Assembly (NCBI RefSeq): GCF_029674545.1
Contig: NZ_CP121354.1
Coordinates: 558,001-622,000, forward strand
DNA length: 64,000 bases
From: Mesorhizobium sp. WSM4904
GTDB taxonomy: Bacteria > Pseudomonadota > Alphaproteobacteria > Rhizobiales > Rhizobiaceae
Reading direction: 5' to 3'
In this document: positions 1-7,737 of the stretch, piece after piece
How the letters are laid out: each line of letters starts with the position of its first letter
Position numbering within the stretch: position 1 is the stretch's first letter
The notes under the pieces: generated by a model
Told to the model about the DNA's origin: nothing
The model's input: the letters and a program-made list of their open reading frames with translations, nothing else
Databases searched by the model: none
Position numbers and translations under genes: made by a program

Positions 1-261
1 GGCCATGAAGCGGCGGCGGAAATTCGCTTTGCCATAGGCGATCGCCGCATGCGCCATCGCTTGCTCGTTATGGGCGCGGAAGGTCGGCAGCTCGTCGCGC
101 AGCTGATAGAGCGCCTCGCCGACGCCGGCGACATTGCCATGGCCGAAGATCGCCCAGACGCCGCCAAAGATCGGCACCTTTTTGCCGTCGATCTCGGTCA
201 TCTGGCGGCTGAGAAAGCGGGTCAGCGCCTGCGCCATCGTCAGGCGAATGGTCTTTGTCAT
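1..261 (-). CDS. iolD: Inositol catabolism hydrolase IolD, N-terminal 87 residues (cut by window edge)
   Basis: IolD is a thiamine-diphosphate enzyme that opens the ring of 3D-(3,5/4)-trihydroxycyclohexane-1,2-dione in myo-inositol breakdown. The visible part begins MTKTIRLTMAQALTRFLSRQ and continues with GGVWAIFGHGNVAGVGEAL and FRAHNEQAMAHAA, which fit the N-terminal pyrimidine-binding domain of this family; the Glu in HNEQ is at the position of the ThDP-activating glutamate. The ATG lies 52 bp downstream of the iolC stop on the same strand, so the two genes are probably co-transcribed. The rest of the gene lies outside the window. Confidence 0.9.
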   Translation of the reverse strand, partial: MTKTIRLTMAQALTRFLSRQMTEIDGKKVPIFGGVWAIFGHGNVAGVGEALYQLRDELPTFRAHNEQAMAHAAIAYGKANFRRRFMA

Positions 262-313
262 TGGTCGTTTCCTCCGGCTTTCCTTGTGCCGTCTTGTTAT
301 GCGGCCCGTCTTC

Positions 314-2248
314 TTATGCTGCTTTACGGCCGCGCGCGACAAGCCATGCCTCGGTCAGCTGCTCGAAGCGCGAGGCCATGTCGGCGACAGCCTCGTCATT
401 CGACATCCTGCCTGCCAGCCATTGTTCGGCGGCATTGATGAAGATGGTGCGACCGACGGCAAATCCCTTGACGATCGGCGCATTGGCGGTGGCGGCAAAG
501 GCCGCGACCAGCTCGTCCTGCGGCGCCTCCAGCCCCAGCAGCACGACGCCGCGACACCACGGATCGTTCTTGACGATCACCTGTTCGATCTTCGCCCAGG
601 CGTTGGCCGAAGCCTGCGGCTCGAGCTTCCACCAATCCGGCTTGATGCCCAGCGCGTAAAGCTCCTCCAGTGCGCGCGGGATGGTGGTGTCGTCCAGCTT
701 GCCGTGCTTGCCGGCAATGATCTCGACCAGCAATTCGCGACCGACCTTACGCGCGGCTTCGAACAAGGCTCGCAGCTTCTGCTGTTGCTCAACTTTCAGC
801 GCCTCCGGATCGTCCGGGTGATAGAAGCACAGGCATTTGATGCAGTGGTCGACCGGCCATTCGGTGAGCTGCGAGCCGATGTCCTGCGAGAACTCGAAGC
901 GCAGCGGCCGCGATCCCGGCAGCTCGACCGGACGGCCGAGCCAAGCGAAGGGATGGCGGGCGAATTCGAACATGGCGTCGCGGCCATATTTCTCGTCGAT
1001 CAGCATGCCGTAGCCGTCGCGCCCGGCTGCCACCTTGGCCGCCGCCTTGACGGTCAGCACCTTGAAATCCGGGATGCGCGAGGCGTCGGCGCCGACTTTT
1101 GCCGCGACGTCTTCCAGCTGGACGCGGTGATCGCAAGCGAGCGCCATCAGCGAAGGGATATCGCGCCGCCGCGTAGTGGCCCAATGGATGTGGTTGATCG
1201 CCTCGTCCTTGCGCAGCGCCAGATGCTGGCTGCCGTGCTTCAAGAAGAACTGCAATTCCTCGAAGGTCGGATATTCCGGCGCGCAAAGCAGGCGCGACAC
1301 GGCAAAGGCGCCGCAGGCATTGGCCCAGGTCGCCGCCGTGGCAAAGCTTTCGCCGCCGAGCCAGCCGCGCAGGAAGCCCGACATGAAGGCGTCGCCGGCG
1401 CCGAGCACGTTGTAGATTTCGATCGGAAAGCCCTTGCCGACGATGCCGTCCTCGAGATCGTCGCTGATCGGCCCATCATAGACGATGCAGCCCTTGGCGC
1501 CGCGCTTCAAGACGATGGTGGCGGGCGACAGAGAGCGGATCGTCTTCAGCGCGCTCAGGCAATCGTCGGCGCCGGAGGCGATCATGATCTCCTCCTCGGT
1601 GCCGACGATGAGATCGCAATCGGGCAGCACCGTCTTCAGCTGCGCCGAGACGCGGTCGGACTTGACGTAGCGCTCGAAACCCTCGGCATGGCCGGCGAGC
1701 CCCCAGAGGTTCGGGCGATAGTCGATGTCGAAGACGACCTTGCCGCCCTTGGCCTTCATGAGGCGGATCGCCTTGCGCTGGGCGGCATCGGTATTGGGGC
1801 GGGAGAAATGCGTGCCGGTGACGACGACGGCCCGGGCCGACGCGATGAAAGCCTCGTCTATGTCTTCTTCCGCGAGCGCCATGTCGGCGCAATCGGAACG
1901 ATAGAAGATCATCGGCGAGATGCCTTCGTCCTCGACGGACAGCAGCACCAGCGCGGTCAGCCGTTCCCTGTCGGTTTTCAAGCCGTCGACCGAGACGCCC
2001 TCACGCCTGAGCTGCTCGCGGATGAAGCGGCCCATCTGTTCGTCGCCGACGCGAGTGAGCAGCGCCGAGCGCAGGCCGAGCCGTGCCGTGCCGACGGAAA
2101 TATTGGCAGGGCAACCGCCGACCGACTTGGCGAAAGAGGTGATGTCCTCCAGCCGCGAGCCGATCTGCTGGCCGTAGAGATCGACCGACGCGCGGCCGAT
2201 CGTGATGACGTCGAGCGGCGGATATTTCGCTTCCACGGCTTCGCCCAT
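314..2248 (-). CDS. iolC: 5-dehydro-2-deoxygluconokinase IolC fused to a DUF2090 domain
   Basis: 644 residues. The N-terminal half (about 15-325) is a PfkB-type sugar kinase that phosphorylates 5-dehydro-2-deoxy-D-gluconate; the PfkB signature GAGDAFMSGF is at 283-292, with Asp286 as expected catalytic base. The C-terminal half (about 335-640) is DUF2090, a predicted TIM-barrel domain often found attached to IolC in proteobacteria and resembling class I sugar-phosphate aldolases. Stand-alone IolC proteins are about 330 residues. I infer, but cannot prove, that the C-terminal half supplies the next aldolase step. The start has a strong GGGAGG ribosome site. Two inverted repeats of the GGAA-N6-TTCC type lie 80-130 bp upstream. 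Confidence 0.93.
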   Translation of the reverse strand: MGEAVEAKYPPLDVITIGRASVDLYGQQIGSRLEDITSFAKSVGGCPANISVGTARLGLRSALLTRVGDEQMGRFIREQLRREGVSVDGLKTDRERLTALVLLSVEDEGISPMIFYRSDCADMALAEEDIDEAFIASARAVVVTGTHFSRPNTDAAQRKAIRLMKAKGGKVVFDIDYRPNLWGLAGHAEGFERYVKSDRVSAQLKTVLPDCDLIVGTEEEIMIASGADDCLSALKTIRSLSPATIVLKRGAKGCIVYDGPISDDLEDGIVGKGFPIEIYNVLGAGDAFMSGFLRGWLGGESFATAATWANACGAFAVSRLLCAPEYPTFEELQFFLKHGSQHLALRKDEAINHIHWATTRRRDIPSLMALACDHRVQLEDVAAKVGADASRIPDFKVLTVKAAAKVAAGRDGYGMLIDEKYGRDAMFEFARHPFAWLGRPVELPGSRPLRFEFSQDIGSQLTEWPVDHCIKCLCFYHPDDPEALKVEQQQKLRALFEAARKVGRELLVEIIAGKHGKLDDTTIPRALEELYALGIKPDWWKLEPQASANAWAKIEQVIVKNDPWCRGVVLLGLEAPQDELVAAFAATANAPIVKGFAVGRTIFINAAEQWLAGRMSNDEAVADMASRFEQLTEAWLVARGRKAA

Positions 2249-2330
2249 TCGAACCTCCCATCGGCCTTGTTGTGCAGAGCAGCGTCGTTTTGGGCAGCAC
2301 GCGCGAACGGCATCGTGGCGCCGTCAATAT

Positions 2331-2374
2331 GAAATAATAATTCCAATCCATAGTCAATATGGAATGAGCATTCC
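2331..2374. promoter_or_regulatory. Two IolR-like operator candidates upstream of iolC
   Basis: GGAATGAGCATTCC at 2361-2374 is an exact GGAA-N6-TTCC palindrome. GAAATAATAATTCC at 2331-2344 differs by one base in the left arm. This is the motif type I recall for the RpiR-type inositol regulator IolR of Sinorhizobium. Both sites lie in the gap between iolC and the rpiR-type gene. No footprint exists here; the role is inferred from motif and position. Confidence 0.6.
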
Positions 2375-2391
2375 CGGACGGAAAAACGCCT

Positions 2392-2497
2392 AAAGCATGT
2401 CTCCCGAAAGTGGGAACCGGTTTCGGGGTAAAGACATGCGCAAAATCAAAAACCTAAAGCGCATGGAGCGAATCTGAAAGATCGCGACGCGCTTTAG
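2392..2497. repeat. REP-like palindromic repeat, family B, with a second arm
   Basis: The core has inverted ends GCATGTCT (2395-2402) and AGACATGC (2432-2439) around the common interior GTGGGAACCGGTTTCGG. A further half follows and ends with CGCGCTTTAG. Related units occur near 22524, 27731, 28144, 37988, 54901 and 58096. The unit lies between the rpiR-type gene and iolC and could act on the shared transcript. Confidence 0.8.
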
Positions 2498-2507
2498 GCG
2501 GGGCCGT

Positions 2508-3374
2508 TCAGCCCTTGCGCTTGCGGCCGGAGTCGCGACGCTTCTCGCCGACGGCAACCGTCAGCGCCATTGCCAATGCCATCGTCGCCGAGATCGAGCG
2601 GAAACCGCCGAAATCGGCCTCGGCAACTTCGAACCAGACCTTGGCGAACTGGGCGAGCGGCGAGAACGAGCTGTCGGTGATGGCGACGATCGGCACGCCC
2701 TGCTCGGCGATCGCGCGCGTCTCTTCGATGGTCGCGGGCGCGTAAGGCGAGAAGCTGATGGCGATGACGGCGTCGCGCGGCGTGGCGAAGCCGATCATCT
2801 CGGCGTTCAGGCCCGCGGCCGATTCCACCAGCTGATTGCGGATCTTGAGCTTGCCCAGCGCATAGGCGATGTAGGAGGCGACCGGATAGGAGCGGCGCTT
2901 GGCCAACACGTAGATGGTTTCGGCTTTCGCCAGGAGCGCGATCGCCTCTTCGAAATGCGCATCGTTCAACGTGCGCGAAATGTCGCTGAGCGACGTGCTG
3001 GCGGCGGCGACGAAGCCGTCGAAGATCGCCCGGTGCCCGGCGCCTTCCTCGGCCTTGGCGCGCAGCGCCGCCAGTCGCTCGTCATAGGAGGAATTGCGCT
3101 CGCGCAGGCGCTCGCGAAAAACCTGCTGCAGGCTGGTGAAGCCGTCGAAGCCGAGCTGCTGGGCGAAACGGATCAGCGTCGAGGGCTGGACGCCGGCCGA
3201 GGCGGCGATGCTCGCCGCCGTGCCGAAGGCGATGTCGTCGGGATTGTCGAGCGCATAGGCGGCGATCTGCGCGATACGCTTGGGCAGGTTCGCGCGCCGC
3301 TCCAGGATCGTTGCACGCAACGTCTCGAAATCGCGAGGCACCCGTTCGTCCATCGTCGCTCCGCCCACGGCCAT
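2508..3374 (-). CDS. iolR: RpiR/MurR-family transcription regulator, probable inositol regulator IolR
   Basis: 288 residues. An N-terminal RpiR helix-turn-helix (about 15-90) includes FGTAASIAASAGVQPSTLIR and FAQQLGFDGFTSLQQVFRER, both typical of the family. A SIS sugar-phosphate-binding domain follows (about 125-270). The gene sits upstream of iolC-iolD and is divergent from a Gfo/Idh/MocA dehydrogenase, the usual place for IolR in rhizobia, where it represses inositol genes until a catabolic intermediate is bound. An internal ATG at 3353 is an alternative start. The symbol rests on family plus context. Confidence 0.8.
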   Translation of the reverse strand: MAVGGATMDERVPRDFETLRATILERRANLPKRIAQIAAYALDNPDDIAFGTAASIAASAGVQPSTLIRFAQQLGFDGFTSLQQVFRERLRERNSSYDERLAALRAKAEEGAGHRAIFDGFVAAASTSLSDISRTLNDAHFEEAIALLAKAETIYVLAKRRSYPVASYIAYALGKLKIRNQLVESAAGLNAEMIGFATPRDAVIAISFSPYAPATIEETRAIAEQGVPIVAITDSSFSPLAQFAKVWFEVAEADFGGFRSISATMALAMALTVAVGEKRRDSGRKRKG

Positions 3375-3440
3375 ATTGAAAGTTCCCTCTCCTGCCTCAT
3401 CATAACGAGTTCGCGCAAGAACACCATAAAAAATGATTTG

Positions 3441-3485
3441 GGCGTTCCATTCTCACGTGAAATGGATTAATTCATCCATACGGAA
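3441..3485. promoter_or_regulatory. Palindromic operator candidates between the rpiR-type gene and the dehydrogenase
   Basis: CCATTCTCACGTGAAATGG (3447-3465) is a near-perfect palindrome centred on CACGTG. It overlaps a second imperfect one, TGGATTAATTCATCCA (3463-3478). The second has the GGAN-N6-NTCC layout of the sites before iolC. They lie 25-65 bp before the ATG of the 3511 gene and about 70-110 bp before that of the regulator, so both promoters could be controlled. Confidence 0.5.
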
Positions 3486-3510
3486 TCCCCCTTCAGTGGA
3501 GACAGTCTAA

Positions 3511-4620
3511 ATGGTTGGAGTGGGCCTCATCGGCACGGGCTTCATGGGCAAGTGCCACGCCATCGCCTGGAACGCGGTCGGCACCGTCTTTCCCGATGTC
3601 GAGAAGCCGAAGCTGGTGCATCTGGGCGAGGTCAATGACGAGCTTGCAAAGCGCAAGGCCGGCGAGTTCGGCTTTGCCAAGGGATCCGGCGATTGGCGCG
3701 CCGTGGTCAACGACCCGGAGGTCGATGTCGTCTCGCTGACAACGCCTAACCAGTTCCATCCGGAAATGGCGATCGCCATCCTCGAAGCCGGCAAGCACCT
3801 GTGGTGCGAGAAGCCTATGGCGCCGAGCTTCGCCGAGGCCGAGGCCATGGCGAAGGCGGCAACGAAATCCGGCAAGGTCGCAGTACTCGGCTACAACTAC
3901 ATCCAGAACCCGGCAATCCGTCACATCGGCGCGCTGCTCGACGAACAGATCATCGGCGACGTCAATCTCGTGCGCATCGAGATGGACGAGGATTTCATGG
4001 CCGATCCCGAAGCGCTGTTCTTCTGGAAGCACGAGGCGGCTTCCGGCTATGGCGCGCTGGACGATTTCGCCGTCCATCCGCTGTCGCTGATCAAGGTGCT
4101 GTTCGGCCGCGTTGCCCGCGTCATGTGCGACATGGCCAAACCCTATGCCGACCGGAAACTCGCTTCCGGCGGCCGTCGGGCGGTCGAAACCTACGATATC
4201 GCCAGCGTGCTGATGCATCTCGAAAACGGCGTCGCCGGCACGCTGCTGGTCAACCGCTCGGCCTGGGGTCGCAAGGGCCGCATCGCCATCCAGATTTTCG
4301 GCTCGAAGGGCTCGATCCTCTACGACCAGGAGCGGATGAACGAGTTCCAGCTCTACCTGACCGCCGACCGGCCGACCGAGCAGGGCTACCGCACCATCCT
4401 GGTGGCGCCGCACCACAAGCCATACGATTCCTTCCTGCCGGCGCCCGGCCACGGCCTCGGCTTCAACGACCTCAAGATGATCGAATGCCGAGAACTGCTG
4501 ATGCGGATCGCCGGCAAGCCGGCGCGCGTCATCGATTTCGACGAAGGGCTGGAGATCGAGCGCACCGTGCACGCCATGGCGCGCTCCTTCCAGGAACAGC
4601 GCTGGATGGATGTGAGGTAA
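3511..4620 (+). CDS. Gfo/Idh/MocA-family oxidoreductase, probable inositol or cyclitol dehydrogenase
   Basis: 369 residues. The N-terminal Rossmann fold starts VGLIGTGFMGKCHA with the dinucleotide-binding glycines at 8, 10 and 13. The family motif CEKPMA follows near residue 95, then the C-terminal alpha/beta substrate domain. The family includes myo- and scyllo-inositol dehydrogenases and the rhizopine protein MocA. The gene diverges from the probable iolR, so a substrate from the inositol pathway is likely, but a second dehydrogenase (idhA) is present at 9309 and the exact substrate cannot be read from sequence. Confidence 0.8.
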   Translation: MVGVGLIGTGFMGKCHAIAWNAVGTVFPDVEKPKLVHLGEVNDELAKRKAGEFGFAKGSGDWRAVVNDPEVDVVSLTTPNQFHPEMAIAILEAGKHLWCEKPMAPSFAEAEAMAKAATKSGKVAVLGYNYIQNPAIRHIGALLDEQIIGDVNLVRIEMDEDFMADPEALFFWKHEAASGYGALDDFAVHPLSLIKVLFGRVARVMCDMAKPYADRKLASGGRRAVETYDIASVLMHLENGVAGTLLVNRSAWGRKGRIAIQIFGSKGSILYDQERMNEFQLYLTADRPTEQGYRTILVAPHHKPYDSFLPAPGHGLGFNDLKMIECRELLMRIAGKPARVIDFDEGLEIERTVHAMARSFQEQRWMDVR

Positions 4621-4710
4621 TTTCACGTCGTTCGCCGACGCGAAGAAAGGCTGCCGGCTTTCCCGCGAACAGTCGCAAACGTCTGCGATTGGACGCAGCT
4701 TTCCGACTTT

Positions 4711-4890
4711 GTCATCCTTGGGCGTAGCGACGCGAAGCGGAGTGAAGACCCAAGGATCCATGCCGTTACCTCGGCCGAAGGATGCAGCGGCGCAGAATTC
4801 CGCACCGTCGCAACGCTTCAATGTCACGGCATGGATCCTATGGTCTGCGCTGCGTCGCTTCGCTCCTTGCTCCGCCATAGGATGACGACC
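4711..4890. repeat. 185-bp palindromic intergenic element, family A, copy 1
   Basis: Two stem-loops are arranged head to head. The ends pair (GTCATCCTTGGGCG and CGCCATAGGATGACG are related inverted), and the interior holds the inverted words GGATCCATGCCGTTA and CACGGCATGGATCC around a GCAGAATTC core. Further copies lie at 9048, 13754 and 59171. The element fills most of the 366 bp between the dehydrogenase and the WYL regulator. No gene is evident in it. Confidence 0.85.
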
Positions 4891-4986
4891 TGATGGGCGT
4901 TTCGGTCAATCTCCGAGGGCTCCGATATGCCAACGCAATCACTACGAGACAGGTCGGAATTTCCGCGCCAAGTATTTTGAGATCTC

Positions 4987-5688
4987 TCAGGCGCTCTCCG
5001 CAGAGCCATTGATCTCCCAGCCGTCGACCCACACCTGCCGCAGGCGGTCGCCCTCGCCCTTGAACCACAGGCCAGTCAGCCGGCAGTCCTCGATGCGGTC
5101 GCTGCGGAAATTGCGGATCGCCTGGCGCAACTCGCACCAGGCGACGATGTTGGCGGTCTCTGCATAGTAGATGAGCGCGATCGGGCGGATGATGCGCTCA
5201 GTGTCGCGGCCGGCTTCGTCGCGATAGGCAAGGTCGAGCTTCTCTTCGTCGCGGATGGCGCGGCGCACCAGGGCAAGATCGACCGTCGGGGCCGAAGGCG
5301 CGGCGAACCCCCAGGCATGCAGGGCGTTGGCGTCGAGCGTCTGGCGCAAGGGTGGCGGCACTGCGCCGGCGATCTTGGCGCCAACCCGCTTGGCCGCCTG
5401 CTTGAGCTCGTCGTCGCCGGTGCGCTCGAGCAGAGCCAGCGACAGCACGATCGCCTCCATCTCCTCGATCGAAAACATCAGCGGCGGCAGGTCGAAACCG
5501 GGACGCAGGATGTAACCGATGCCGCGCCCGCCGTCGATCGGCACGCGCATCGCCTGAAGCGCGGCGATGTCGCGATAGACCGAGCGCACCGTCACTTCCA
5601 GCTGCTCGGCGATCATCGCCGCCGTCACCGGCTTTCGGGCCAGCCGCAGGATCTGGATGATCTCGAACAGGCGCGATGCCTTGCGCAT
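4987..5688 (-). CDS. YafY-type transcription regulator with HTH and WYL domains
   Basis: 233 residues. The N-terminus is an HTH_11-type winged helix (RLFEIIQILRLARKPVTAAM, then LEVTVRSVYRDIAALQ, residues about 5-60). A WYL domain follows (about 130-220), containing IRPIALIYYAETANIVAWCE. WYL regulators usually sense a small ligand or nucleic acid. The gene is divergent from a LysE-type exporter 125 bp away, and many such pairs are regulator plus target; that link is an inference. Confidence 0.85.
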   Translation of the reverse strand: MRKASRLFEIIQILRLARKPVTAAMIAEQLEVTVRSVYRDIAALQAMRVPIDGGRGIGYILRPGFDLPPLMFSIEEMEAIVLSLALLERTGDDELKQAAKRVGAKIAGAVPPPLRQTLDANALHAWGFAAPSAPTVDLALVRRAIRDEEKLDLAYRDEAGRDTERIIRPIALIYYAETANIVAWCELRQAIRNFRSDRIEDCRLTGLWFKGEGDRLRQVWVDGWEINGSAESA

Positions 5689-5813
5689 TTCCTCACCGGC
5701 CGAAACGCAACTGACACACCCCCGTCAGTTGGGATGATCTATAGGGCTGCCTACCCGCTTGAAAATCAAGAGAATCCTTTCGCGCCTTGTTGGCGCGGCG
5801 ACCGGCAACTGAC

Positions 5814-6449
5814 ATGAGTTATAGCGAAAACCTCTGGCTTTTCTTCATCCTGCTGTTCGGCATCATCGCCGTGCCGGGCATGGATATGCTGTTCGTGCTG
5901 GCCAACGCGCTGACCGGCGGCGGCAATCGGGGCCTTGCCGCGACCGCCGGCATCATGCTGGGCGGCGCGGTGCACACGCTGAACGGCGCGGTCGGCGTCG
6001 GCCTGCTCATGCATTTCGTGCCGATCCTGTTCAAGCCGCTGCTGATCGCCGGCGCCGCCTATATGGCATATATCGGCATTTCGCTGATGCGCAGCTCGAT
6101 CACCGTCGGCGATGACGGGCCGGCCGGCAGCCGCTCCGCCTGGAAGGCTTTTCGGCAGGGGTTGGTCACCTGCCTGATCAATCCCAAGGCCTATCTCTTT
6201 ATCCTCGCGGTCTATCCGCAGTTCCTCAAGCCGGCCTACGGTCCGATCTGGATGCAGGCGACAATCATGGGGTTGCTGACGGTCGCCACCCAGGCCGCCA
6301 TCTATGGCGGGCTCGCAATCACCGCGGGGCGCAGCCGGGCGATGCTGGTCGACAATCCCGGGGCGACCGCTTTTGCCGGGCGCGCGGCCGGGCTGCTTTT
6401 GTTTGCGGTCTCGGTTTTCACCGCATGGGAGGGGTTGAGGGCGGCGTGA
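5814..6449 (+). CDS. LysE/RhtB-family amino-acid exporter
   Basis: 211 residues. Hydrophobic segments and the family motif PGMDMLFVLANALTGGGNRG near the N-terminus mark the LysE/RhtB translocator family, which exports amino acids or related compounds across the inner membrane. The central GLVTCLINPKAYLF motif is also typical. ATG 5814 was chosen because the helix begins there and it matches the usual length of about 205-210 residues; a longer frame opens at 5787. The substrate is unknown. Confidence 0.85.
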   Translation: MSYSENLWLFFILLFGIIAVPGMDMLFVLANALTGGGNRGLAATAGIMLGGAVHTLNGAVGVGLLMHFVPILFKPLLIAGAAYMAYIGISLMRSSITVGDDGPAGSRSAWKAFRQGLVTCLINPKAYLFILAVYPQFLKPAYGPIWMQATIMGLLTVATQAAIYGGLAITAGRSRAMLVDNPGATAFAGRAAGLLLFAVSVFTAWEGLRAA

Positions 6450-6460
6450 TCGCCGCCCTC
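6437..6460. terminator. Bidirectional hairpin between convergent lysE-type gene and aroG
   Basis: GAGGGCGGC and GCCGCCCTC form a perfect 9-bp stem with a 6-base loop that overlaps the exporter stop codon. It lies 14 bp beyond the aroG stop on the other strand. There is no clear T-run, so termination on either side is only likely. Confidence 0.4.
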
Positions 6461-6473
6461 TCCGACGCGCCGC

Positions 6474-7565
6474 TCAGGCAGCGCCCTGGCGGGTTGCGAG
6501 CAATTCGCGCTTCACCGACCGGCGCCATTCGACGGCGCCGGCAAGGCCGTGCAGCACCGTCTCGGTGGCCGCCCAGTCGATGCAGCCATCGGTGATGCTC
6601 TGCCCGTAGGCGAGCGGCTTGCCGGGCACGACGTCCTGACGGCCGGCGACGAGGTTGCTCTCGATCATGACGCCGATGATGCGCTCGTCGCCCGCCGCGA
6701 CCTGGCCCGCCACGTCATGCGCGACTTTCGGCTGGTTCTCCGGCCGCTTGCCGCTGTTGGCGTGGCTGACGTCGATCATCAGCCGCGGCGCGACGCCGAT
6801 GCGGCCGAGCTCCGCGGCGGCCGCATCGACACTTGCCGCGTCGTAGTTGGGCACCACACCGCCACGCAGGATGACATGGCAGTCCTCATTGCCGGTGGTC
6901 GCTGCGATGGCGCTGCGGCCACCCTTGGTCACCGCCATGAAATGATGCGGCTGGGCGGCCGACTTCACCGCTTCGCCGGCGATTCTCAAATTGCCGTCGG
7001 TGCCGTTCTTGAAGCCAACCGGGCAGGAGAGGCCCGAGGCCAGCTCGCGATGGATCTGGCTTTCGGTCGTGCGCGCGCCGATGGCGCCCCATGCGACGAG
7101 GTCGGCGATATATTGCGGCGTCGTCATGTCGAGGAACTCGGTCGCCGCCGGCAGGCCGAGATTGTTGACGGCCGACAGCACGTTGCGCGCCATCCGCAGC
7201 CCCTTGTCGATGTTGAAGCTGCCGTCGAGATCGGGATCGTTGATCAGGCCCTTCCAGCCGACCGTGGTGCGCGGCTTCTCAAAATAGACGCGCATGACGA
7301 TCTCGAGCCGGTCCGCCAGGGCCTCGCGCAGCGCCGCCAGACGGCTGGCATAGTCCACGGCGGCGACCGGATCGTGGATGGAACAAGGGCCGACGATGAC
7401 TACCAGTCGATCGTCGGCCCCGGTCAGGATGGAATGGATGGCGTTGCGCGAAGCGGCAACGGTGCGCGTCGCCGTCAGTGAGCGCGGTATCTCGCGCATC
7501 ACCTCGTCCGGCGTGCTCAGGACTTTGAGTTCCTTGACCCGAAGGTCGTCTGTGGTGGTCAACAC
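6474..7565 (-). CDS. aroG: 3-deoxy-7-phosphoheptulonate synthase, AroF/AroG/AroH (class I) type
   Basis: 363 residues from the proposed GTG start. The enzyme condenses phosphoenolpyruvate with erythrose 4-phosphate, the entry step of the shikimate pathway. Family motifs are VVIVGPCSIHDP, MRVYFEKPRTTVGWKGLIND, GARTTESQIHRELASGLS and PVGFKNGTDG. The GTG at 7565 is preferred because AGGAG stands 8 bases before it and the frame then gives the normal family length of about 350-360. Upstream lies an aromatic-amino-acid leader peptide and a terminator, so the gene is very probably controlled by transcription attenuation. Confidence 0.93.
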   Translation of the reverse strand: MLTTTDDLRVKELKVLSTPDEVMREIPRSLTATRTVAASRNAIHSILTGADDRLVVIVGPCSIHDPVAAVDYASRLAALREALADRLEIVMRVYFEKPRTTVGWKGLINDPDLDGSFNIDKGLRMARNVLSAVNNLGLPAATEFLDMTTPQYIADLVAWGAIGARTTESQIHRELASGLSCPVGFKNGTDGNLRIAGEAVKSAAQPHHFMAVTKGGRSAIAATTGNEDCHVILRGGVVPNYDAASVDAAAAELGRIGVAPRLMIDVSHANSGKRPENQPKVAHDVAGQVAAGDERIIGVMIESNLVAGRQDVVPGKPLAYGQSITDGCIDWAATETVLHGLAGAVEWRRSVKRELLATRQGAA

Positions 7566-7603
7566 GGCTTCTGCTCCTGGTTGGGAGACCTGCCGGCTGA
7601 AAC

Positions 7604-7634
7604 GAAAAAGCCGCCAGGTCTGGCGGCTTTTCGG
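7604..7634 (-). terminator. Attenuator terminator in the aroG leader
   Basis: On the minus strand GAAAAGCCGCCAG (7632-7620) and CTGGCGGCTTTTTC (7617-7604) form a stem of about 12 bp ending in a run of five T, a standard intrinsic terminator. It sits between the leader peptide stop and the aroG GTG. The 3-prime arm word CTGGCGGC also occurs in the leader at 7682-7675, so that copy can pair with the terminator 5-prime arm instead and prevent termination. Confidence 0.85.
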
Positions 7635-7652
7635 ATTTAGATGCTGCAATCT

Positions 7653-7730
7653 TCAGATCGAGCGCAATCCTCCCGCCGCCAGCGAGCTGTCGTAGTAAAA
7701 GTACCAAAACGAGGCGGTCAGGTGGATCAT
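7653..7730 (-). CDS. Leader peptide rich in aromatic residues (Phe-Trp-Tyr-Phe-Tyr-Tyr), aroG attenuation
   Basis: This is a 25-codon frame. It starts ATG ATC CAC CTG and reads MIHLTASFWYFYYDSSLAAG, ending in TGA. Codons 8-13 are Phe, Trp, Tyr, Phe, Tyr, Tyr, an extreme concentration of exactly the three end products of the pathway that aroG begins. A CTATAT -10 box ends 8 bases before the ATG, so the transcript probably starts at or very near the ATG and the peptide would be leaderless, as is known for trpL in Sinorhizobium. Region CTGGCGGC at 7682-7675 lies 9 bases after the last Tyr codon and can form the antiterminator. A longer in-frame ATG at 7739 overlaps the -10 box and is unlikely. 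Confidence 0.85.
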   Translation of the reverse strand: MIHLTASFWYFYYDSSLAAGGLRSI

Positions 7731-7737
7731 GCGGCCC

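Noticed and set aside
134..2332. Plus-strand frame of 732 codons opposite iolC
   Set aside because: It is the antisense shadow of a GC-rich gene. iolC has clear domains and a ribosome site; the plus frame has no recognisable motif.
4623..4878. Short frames in the family A repeats, with shared words such as AEFC and GMDP
   Set aside because: The similarity comes from the repeated DNA itself; the frames differ in length and start in each copy.
7279..7707. Minus-strand frame of 142 codons across the aroG leader and start
   Set aside because: It runs out of frame through the aroG N-terminus and the attenuator; the aromatic leader frame and aroG explain the region better.
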